In this document: piece after piece, positions 58,219 to 64,000 of the stretch
Layout of the letters: each line of letters begins with the position of its first letter
Numbering within the stretch: position 1 is the first letter of the stretch
DNA from: Oceanirhabdus sp. W0125-5
GTDB taxonomy: Bacteria; Bacillota; Clostridia; Clostridiales; Clostridiaceae
Assembly (NCBI RefSeq): GCF_027938815.1
Contig: NZ_CP115913.1
Coordinates: 1,522,001 to 1,586,000 of the forward strand
Length of the DNA stretch: 64,000 nucleotides
Direction of reading: 5' to 3'
Notes under the pieces: generated by a model
The model's input: the letters and a program-made list of their open reading frames with translations, nothing else
The model's database searches: none
Told to the model about the DNA's origin: nothing
Program-made: the position numbers and the translations under genes

Positions 58219-59933
58219 TGAAGGATCAACACAGAGAGTACAAGGTGAGAAATGAAAATTATTTTGGGGTTGCAGCAATTATAATTTTAGTTTTTATCCT
58301 AATGATGACTATAATAAATTTGAACTATTTTATAAGAAGAAATAAACAAAATTTGGAGGCTAAAAGTAAGAATGATTTAATTAAGCTTGAAGAAGAACAA
58401 GATGTTGTACGTAAGCCATCTTGTTTAATTGTAACAGGACAAGACAAAAACCATAGCATGGAAATTATTGAAGAAAGCTTGGAAAAAGCTAAAATTGAGT
58501 ATATCTCAAAAGTAACATTTGAAGACATTGTAGATAATGAATTATTATCAGCCGAAATTATAATAATTAATGGAAGTGAATTTCCTAGTCTGGGAAATGT
58601 GGACATGCTTTTGAAATATATAGAAAAAGGTAAACATATAATATTCACTTCAATGCCTGATGTGGATTATATTCAAACAAGTGAGCTAGAAGAAATCATG
58701 GGTATAAAGAAAGTAACTCAATCCCAGTATCAAGAAGGAGTAAAATTTTTGCCAGGATTTTTACTAGGAGGATTATTGGAGTTTCCAGAAATATTGTTTA
58801 ACGAACCAAAAGTAGAGCTGTTATCTACAACGAAGACCTATGTTGCTAGTTCGGAAGAGTCGGCAGTAATCTGGCGTAATATTTATGGTGAAAGTGAGAT
58901 TTATGTTGTAAATGTGCCTTTTTTCGAATCTAATATAGGGCATGGTATTCTGTCAGCGATTATGGCTCAGATATATCCAGATTATATTTACCCTATTATT
59001 AATGCAAAAGTTTTTACTTATTCAGGACTTCCTTATGTGAGTAATGAGAATACTAGTGAACTTAAGGAGATATATAGTAGAAATGCTATGCAACTTCAAC
59101 AAGATATTATAATCCCAGAAATATTAGGTATAAATAAGAGTAGAGATCTTATTCCTAGTGGCTTTATAACGAATAACTTTAATAATTATTATAATAAAGA
59201 AATAGATACATTTACTTTAAAACAGATTAATAATTATGAAAAGAAGATTTATGAATTAGGCGGAGAATTAGGAATGGTCTATTCAGGGGATTTGAGAAAA
59301 GATATACAATTATATAAGAAATTATTTAAAGATAAAAATCTAAAATCTATACTCTTAAAGGAGCAAGATTTTGAAGTAATGAGTGAGTTAATAGATAAAG
59401 GATATTTAAGCTATATGGACTCTGTTTTAGGTCCAAGAACAGTTAATAACAAAACTTTTGGATATCTTACTGAAAATACAGTATTTATTCCCTTTACTAT
59501 AAATGGGGTAACTTATACTGACTTAGAGAAACTAGAATTTTATGCTGATATTACAGCCTTTGGTGCTATTGTACAAAATCTTAATTTAGAACAGATCATC
59601 TTTCCAGAAGGTGATAAGGATAATTGGATGAACGTATCTAAGAAGTATAAAAAATTTATAGACTCTTATAGAGATAAATTTAATATGATAAAGGCACGTA
59701 ATATTTCAGACACAGTAGAATCAGTTAAAAAATATTCAAATAACTATCCATCTATAGAATACTTTAAGAATAAGATTGAAATAAGATTTGATAAATGGTA
59801 TGGTGAATCTTATTTTATTTTGAGAACAACCAAGGAAGTAGAAAGTATTACTGAGGGAACAATTGAAAAGATAGAAGAAGGAGCATATTTAGTTACTGTA
59901 GAGAATAAAGAAGTTGATATTAGCCTTAGATAA
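58215..59933 (+). CDS. PelA/DUF2194-like membrane-anchored protein
   Basis: 572 residues. One N-terminal membrane helix (VAAIIILVFILMMTIINLNYF), a flavodoxin-like receiver of about 180 residues, then a degenerate polysaccharide deacetylase fold. The metal-binding Asp-Asp of NodB-type deacetylases is not evident: YPIINAKVFTYSGLPYVSNE stands where it would lie. No GH hydrolase domain is attached. The start codon overlaps the stop of the GT2 gene. Position between the GT2 and PelF, and the DUF2194 look, suggest PelA ancestry. Confidence 0.65.
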   Translation: MMKDQHREYKVRNENYFGVAAIIILVFILMMTIINLNYFIRRNKQNLEAKSKNDLIKLEEEQDVVRKPSCLIVTGQDKNHSMEIIEESLEKAKIEYISKVTFEDIVDNELLSAEIIIINGSEFPSLGNVDMLLKYIEKGKHIIFTSMPDVDYIQTSELEEIMGIKKVTQSQYQEGVKFLPGFLLGGLLEFPEILFNEPKVELLSTTKTYVASSEESAVIWRNIYGESEIYVVNVPFFESNIGHGILSAIMAQIYPDYIYPIINAKVFTYSGLPYVSNENTSELKEIYSRNAMQLQQDIIIPEILGINKSRDLIPSGFITNNFNNYYNKEIDTFTLKQINNYEKKIYELGGELGMVYSGDLRKDIQLYKKLFKDKNLKSILLKEQDFEVMSELIDKGYLSYMDSVLGPRTVNNKTFGYLTENTVFIPFTINGVTYTDLEKLEFYADITAFGAIVQNLNLEQIIFPEGDKDNWMNVSKKYKKFIDSYRDKFNMIKARNISDTVESVKKYSNNYPSIEYFKNKIEIRFDKWYGESYFILRTTKEVESITEGTIEKIEEGAYLVTVENKEVDISLR

Positions 59934-59957
59934 ATTGATTGAGATGAGAAGGTGAGA

Positions 59958-61397
59958 ATGATGAAAGTATGCTTGATAGTAGAAGGGGCATATCCTTATA
60001 TTACAGGTGGGGTTTCAAGCTGGATACAGCAAATGTTAACAAGATTTAGCGATATTGAATTTGTTATTCAAACACTAGTAGTGGATAGAAATGAAAAAAG
60101 AGAGTTCAAGTATAAAATACCAGATAACGTAAGTGAAATTCATGAACTGTATTTGCTTGATGATGATTATATAGATAATAAGAAGAAGAAATTTAAATTA
60201 AAGAAAAAAGAGTATGAGGCTTTAGAAAGCTTGTTTTTTGGTACAGAAGTAGATTGGGATGGGGTATTCAAATTTTTTCAAAATACAACAGTTTCTTTAG
60301 ATAAATTACTCACAAGTAAAGAATTTTTTCAGATGACAAAAAATTATTATAACAAAAACTATGAAAATGCAGTATTCACTGATTTTTTGTGGACAATGAG
60401 GTCTATGTATCTACCACTGTTTTTACTTCTTAAGAATAAGCCAGTAAAGGCAGACTTGTATCATTCAATGTCTACAGGATACTCAGGAGTCTTTGGGAGT
60501 ATGTGTAAATATCTATATAACAAACCCTTGTTAATATCAGAGCATGGAATATATACAAGAGAAAGAGAAGAAGAAATAATAAAGGCTAAATGGGTTAGAG
60601 GTCTTTATAAGGATTTATGGATACAACAATTTCATAAATTCTCTAGCTGTTGTTATGATTTTGGAGATGAGGTGACAGCCTTATTTGAAGGAGCTAGAGA
60701 GTTCCAAATTGATTTAGGATGTTTAAGAGAGAAGACTAATGTTATTCATAATGGGGTAAATGTATCTGACTTTGAAGTTTTACCCCAAAAGGATGTTAAT
60801 GACAAGTATATAAATTGTGGGGCAGTCTTAAGGGTTACTCCAATTAAGGATGTAAAAACCATGATCAATGCTTTTTATTTGGCTAAAAAACAGGTGCCTA
60901 ATTTAAAGTTATGGATTATGGGACCATTAGATGAAAAACCAAAGTATGTTGAGGAATGTAGACAGTTAATAAAGGATTTAGGTGCTGAAGATGTTATATT
61001 TACTGGTAGAGTCAATGTAAAAGAATATTTAGGTAAGATGGATTTTACAGTATTAAGTAGTTTAAGTGAAGGGCAACCTCTTGTTATATTAGAAGGATTT
61101 GCTGCAAAAAAACCATGTATATCAACAAATGTAGGGGATTGTTTTAGTTTGATTTATGGAGAAAATGATCAATTTGGAGATGCTGGAATTGTAGTGCCAG
61201 TTATGAATGTAGAAAAAATGGCAAAGGGAATGGTTTATCTAGCAAAGGAAGAAAAAATAAGAGTACAGATGGGGCTGAATGGATATAACAGAGCAAATAA
61301 CTTTTATCAAAATGATGATGTATTTCATAAATATTATGATCTTTATAATAAATTAACAGATAAAAGAAGACAAGCTGTTAAAGGTAAGGTGAGATAG
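59958..61397 (+). CDS. pelF: PelF, GT4 polysaccharide synthase
   Basis: About 479 residues. The opening MMKVCLIVEGAYPYITGGVS is diagnostic of PelF. It continues as a GT-B fold with SEHGIYTREREEEI, a phosphate-binding NVIHNGVNVSDFE and the donor-site E-x7-E segment SSLSEGQPLVILEGFAAKKP. PelF polymerises UDP-sugars (N-acetylgalactosamine in Pseudomonas Pel). ATG at 59958 or 59961, with AAGGTG upstream. PelG follows with no gap. Confidence 0.92.
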   Translation: MMKVCLIVEGAYPYITGGVSSWIQQMLTRFSDIEFVIQTLVVDRNEKREFKYKIPDNVSEIHELYLLDDDYIDNKKKKFKLKKKEYEALESLFFGTEVDWDGVFKFFQNTTVSLDKLLTSKEFFQMTKNYYNKNYENAVFTDFLWTMRSMYLPLFLLLKNKPVKADLYHSMSTGYSGVFGSMCKYLYNKPLLISEHGIYTREREEEIIKAKWVRGLYKDLWIQQFHKFSSCCYDFGDEVTALFEGAREFQIDLGCLREKTNVIHNGVNVSDFEVLPQKDVNDKYINCGAVLRVTPIKDVKTMINAFYLAKKQVPNLKLWIMGPLDEKPKYVEECRQLIKDLGAEDVIFTGRVNVKEYLGKMDFTVLSSLSEGQPLVILEGFAAKKPCISTNVGDCFSLIYGENDQFGDAGIVVPVMNVEKMAKGMVYLAKEEKIRVQMGLNGYNRANNFYQNDDVFHKYYDLYNKLTDKRRQAVKGKVR

Positions 61398-62834
61398 ATG
61401 GCTGGGATAGGTTTTGAATTAAAAAGTATTTTTAAAGAAGATAGTATATCGAGGATTGCTGGAGGTATAGTATACAGTACTTTAGTTACAGTAGGACCCA
61501 CTGTAATAGTAATTGCTACTATCATGGCACTTTATTTGACTTTAGGATTAGTGTCGGTTCCATATGCTGAAAGAGAGTTATTGTCATCAACAATTCTTTA
61601 TGTATTTATCTTCTCCCTTTTAACTACATCAGCATTTAATGGAGTAATGTCACGATATATTGCAGATAAAATTTATGAAGAAAAATACGAGGATATTTTA
61701 CCATCCTTTTATACAGGTATTTTTTTAAATACATTAGTAGGAGCAATTTTTGGTATACCCTTTATATTAAGGGTAATTTTTATAGGTGGAGTAGATCCAA
61801 TATTTGCTTTCGTATCATATTGCTTTTTCATAGTGATGATTATAACTTTTTATTCAATGATTTATTTATCAGCCACAAAAGATTATAAGATAATTGCTAT
61901 ATATTACACCATTGGAATGATAGTAACCTTTATTTCTGCTAATTTGTTTAATAAATTTGGACTGAGTATAATAGAAGCTATCCTCTATGGACTTACCCTT
62001 GGATTTTTAATTATTGCCTTTTTAGAATTTGCATATATGAGAAAGTATTTTAACAGCAATAGTAAAAATTATAAGGACTGCCTACATTATTTTGCAGATC
62101 ATAAGAAAATATTCTTTTGTAATCTCTTATATACACTAGGACTATATATTCATAATTTTGTTTTTTGGACTCATCCATCACATATTATTGTTGCAAAAAG
62201 TTATGTAAGTATGCAGAGTTATGATATGGCATCCTGTCTCGCTATGTTTACTAATATATCAACAATTATAATATTTACAGTTATGGCAGAAACGAACTTC
62301 CATAATAAATATCAGAAGTATAATGAAGCGGTTATAGGAAAAACATGGAAGGATATAACTGTAGCTAAAAAAAGTTTGTTTAGATTACTAGTACAACAAG
62401 TAAGTCATTTGGCTGGTATGCAAGCTATAATAACAACTACAATATTTTTTATAGCAATTATATTAATGCCTAATTTAGGATTTGGGGGCAGTGTCTTAGC
62501 TATATATCCATCTTTAGTATGTGCGTTCTTTGCAATATTTCTTATGTATTGCAACATAATCTATATGTTTTATTTTAATGATAATACAGGTGCAATGTAT
62601 ACAAGTATAATATTCTGTGTTTGTGTTCTATTAGGAAGTATTTTTTCAATAAGGTTATCTGAATCTTTATATGGGTTAGGTGCATTTATTGGAGCTTTCA
62701 TAGGATGGTCATTTAGCTTTTATAGAATAAAGTATATGGAAAAACATTTTGATGAGCATATTTTCTGCAAAACTAGTATTCTTAGAAAAAAGGTAGGGAA
62801 GATGCCTGAATCTAGAGTTTATGTTAGAAAGTAA
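61398..62834 (+). CDS. pelG: PelG, inner-membrane Pel transporter
   Basis: 478 residues and about 12 membrane helices. MAGIGFELKSIFKEDSISRI is the conserved PelG N-terminus; further signatures are TTSAFNGVMSRYIADKIYEE and LYTLGLYIHNFVFW. It belongs to the MOP exporter superfamily and moves the nascent polymer across the cytoplasmic membrane. No PelB or PelC (outer membrane) exists here, as expected for a Gram-positive. Confidence 0.93.
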   Translation: MAGIGFELKSIFKEDSISRIAGGIVYSTLVTVGPTVIVIATIMALYLTLGLVSVPYAERELLSSTILYVFIFSLLTTSAFNGVMSRYIADKIYEEKYEDILPSFYTGIFLNTLVGAIFGIPFILRVIFIGGVDPIFAFVSYCFFIVMIITFYSMIYLSATKDYKIIAIYYTIGMIVTFISANLFNKFGLSIIEAILYGLTLGFLIIAFLEFAYMRKYFNSNSKNYKDCLHYFADHKKIFFCNLLYTLGLYIHNFVFWTHPSHIIVAKSYVSMQSYDMASCLAMFTNISTIIIFTVMAETNFHNKYQKYNEAVIGKTWKDITVAKKSLFRLLVQQVSHLAGMQAIITTTIFFIAIILMPNLGFGGSVLAIYPSLVCAFFAIFLMYCNIIYMFYFNDNTGAMYTSIIFCVCVLLGSIFSIRLSESLYGLGAFIGAFIGWSFSFYRIKYMEKHFDEHIFCKTSILRKKVGKMPESRVYVRK

Positions 62835-62883
62835 GGGGTAAAAGGTAAAGATAACATCCATAATGTTTAGGGGAGTAAGGAGT

Positions 62884-63873
62884 ATGAAAATTTCAATTAT
62901 CGTTCCAGTTTATAATGTGGAATTGTATTTAAGGAAATGTGTGGATTCTATATTGAACCAAACAATAGAAAATCTAGAAATAATTTTAGTGAATGATGGA
63001 TCTAAAGATAGATCAGGAGCTATTTGTGATGAATATAAGAAAAAAGATCATAGAGTAATTGTAATTCATAAGGAAAATGGGGGACTTTCTTCAGCTAGAA
63101 ATGCTGGGATAAATGTAGCTACTGGAGAACTTATAGGTTTCATTGATAGTGATGATTGGATAGAACCAGATTATTATGAAATTTTGTATGATGGAATTAT
63201 AAAAAACAATGCTGATATTTCAGTTATGCATTTAACAAAAGTTACTAACCATGAGAAAATTGAATTTGAAACTATGGGAAAAAAAGAATGGGTGAACTTT
63301 ACCCGTCATAATGCAATGGAAAGGTTTTTTGGTGATAATTTTATTGGATATTCAGCATGTAATAAGCTATATAGAAGGAAGCTTTTTGAAGGGATAAGAT
63401 ATCCAGAAGGAATGATAATGGAAGATAAGGCGACTACTTATAAACTTATTCATAAAGCTAATTCAGTTGTTGTTAATTTATCATGTAAATATCACTATTA
63501 TCTTAGAAATGACAGTATTATGCAATCAAATTTTAATAGGAAAAAATTTGATTCTCTTGAAATCCATATAGAGCAAATTGAATTTGTTGATAGATATTAT
63601 CCAGAATTTAAGGGGCTGATACGTGGAAGATTTGCTTATGAAGCCTTTAGATTATTACTTATGATGATAAAGAGTAATTATAGTGAAAAATCGGATTTTA
63701 ATAGATGTCAAAAAATTATTAAAGATAATATAAGATATGTTATGAAGGAAAAAAGAATGGGTGTACATCATAAAATTTATATTTTAATAGCTTACCTTTT
63801 TCCATATGCACCTTTTATATTAGCAAAAAGTAAACTCTCTTCAAAGATATTAAAAAAAATGAAAATAGCATAA
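62884..63873 (+). CDS. GT2 glycosyltransferase, EpsH/WcaA type
   Basis: About 329 residues. MKISIIVPVYNVELYLRKCV, ILVNDGSKDRSG, GGLSSARNAG and GFIDSDDWIEPDYYEI (DXD) are canonical GT2 family motifs. A C-terminal amphipathic helical end (HHKIYILIAYLFPYAPFIL) suggests membrane association. ATG at 62884 has GGGGAG eight bases upstream. Probably adds side sugars or initiates a repeat unit. Confidence 0.88.
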   Translation: MKISIIVPVYNVELYLRKCVDSILNQTIENLEIILVNDGSKDRSGAICDEYKKKDHRVIVIHKENGGLSSARNAGINVATGELIGFIDSDDWIEPDYYEILYDGIIKNNADISVMHLTKVTNHEKIEFETMGKKEWVNFTRHNAMERFFGDNFIGYSACNKLYRRKLFEGIRYPEGMIMEDKATTYKLIHKANSVVVNLSCKYHYYLRNDSIMQSNFNRKKFDSLEIHIEQIEFVDRYYPEFKGLIRGRFAYEAFRLLLMMIKSNYSEKSDFNRCQKIIKDNIRYVMKEKRMGVHHKIYILIAYLFPYAPFILAKSKLSSKILKKMKIA

Positions 63874-63915
63874 TTCATATGAAGGTGAAAAGTTAAATAG
63901 AAAGTTGGGTTGTAG

Positions 63916-64000
63916 ATGAATACTCAGTCGAGAAAAATTAACTCAATAAGAAATATAATTGTGGGAGTTATTAATCAAGTTTCAATTCTAATCTTAAATA
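63916..64000 (+). CDS. Wzx-like polysaccharide flippase (3' partial)
   Basis: The first 28 codons are present: MNTQSRKINSIRNIIVGVIN and QVSILILN, a basic start followed by a membrane helix as in O-antigen/teichuronic flippases (RfbX/Wzx). The gene runs off the window. Confidence 0.65.
   Translation, partial: MNTQSRKINSIRNIIVGVINQVSILILN

Overview
The window looks like Clostridium (sensu stricto): very AT-rich DNA, low-GC Firmicute housekeeping genes (CIRCE-controlled groESL, guaBA behind a guanine riboswitch, smpB-ssrA), spore proteins (Tlp, a Cse60-like protein) and solvent/fermentation enzymes (iron alcohol dehydrogenase, NfnAB). I cannot name the species from sequence alone.

Layout. (1) 0-9 kb, redox and nitrogen metabolism: the 3' part of a sigma-54 activator gene, then an alcohol dehydrogenase with a textbook -24/-12 promoter, likely enhancer sites and a Rex-like box; nfnAB (electron-bifurcating transhydrogenase) behind a tandem glycine riboswitch with its own terminator; an Ogg-type DNA glycosylase; and a divergent DUF1461-gdhA pair. 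(2) 9-31 kb, mostly core genome: groES-groEL, guaB-guaA, small metabolic enzymes, pgi, a YaiI/YqxD protein, a seven-repeat Y_Y_Y-type protein, rsuA-type pseudouridine synthase, RNase R, a DUF218 protein, smpB and tmRNA. Six copies of a ~250-bp palindromic intergenic repeat occur here, most just after stop codons. Two unannotated RNA genes are supported by promoter plus terminator: a ~150-nt RNA with four exposed C-rich segments (25.5 kb) and a ~240-nt structured RNA (15.2 kb).

(3) 31-46 kb, accessory region beginning at the 3' end of ssrA. A LytTR response regulator, an AgrC-like kinase and two ABC exporters lie between two ~45-bp near-identical copies of the tmRNA 3' end/terminator, with a TA-flanked MITE-like element and a possible gene remnant at the left edge. 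After it come a broken beta-lactamase-family gene, a methyltransferase, an amino-acid racemase, a small activator-like protein, an M23 peptidase, a MATE efflux pump with a divergent MerR regulator and a classic 19-bp-spacer MerR promoter, an rRNA methyltransferase, Tlp and DUF1904. Several operons here end in variants of one terminator hairpin.

(4) 46.7-64 kb: a secreted HExxH metalloprotease, then one long co-directional operon for a Gram-positive Pel-type exopolysaccharide: SPOR+BcsB-like membrane protein, DUF2304, an SDR-PelD fusion with a conserved c-di-GMP I-site (RxxD) and degenerate GGDEF, PelE, a large membrane protein, a GT2, a PelA/DUF2194-like protein, PelF, PelG, a second GT2 and the start of a Wzx-like flippase. 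The SDR-PelD gene has no AUG/GUG/UUG at its natural start and appears to begin at AUU (or AUC). The most plausible less-described system in the window is this c-di-GMP-gated Pel operon with a BcsB-like subunit, followed by the tmRNA-linked LytTR/ABC islet.
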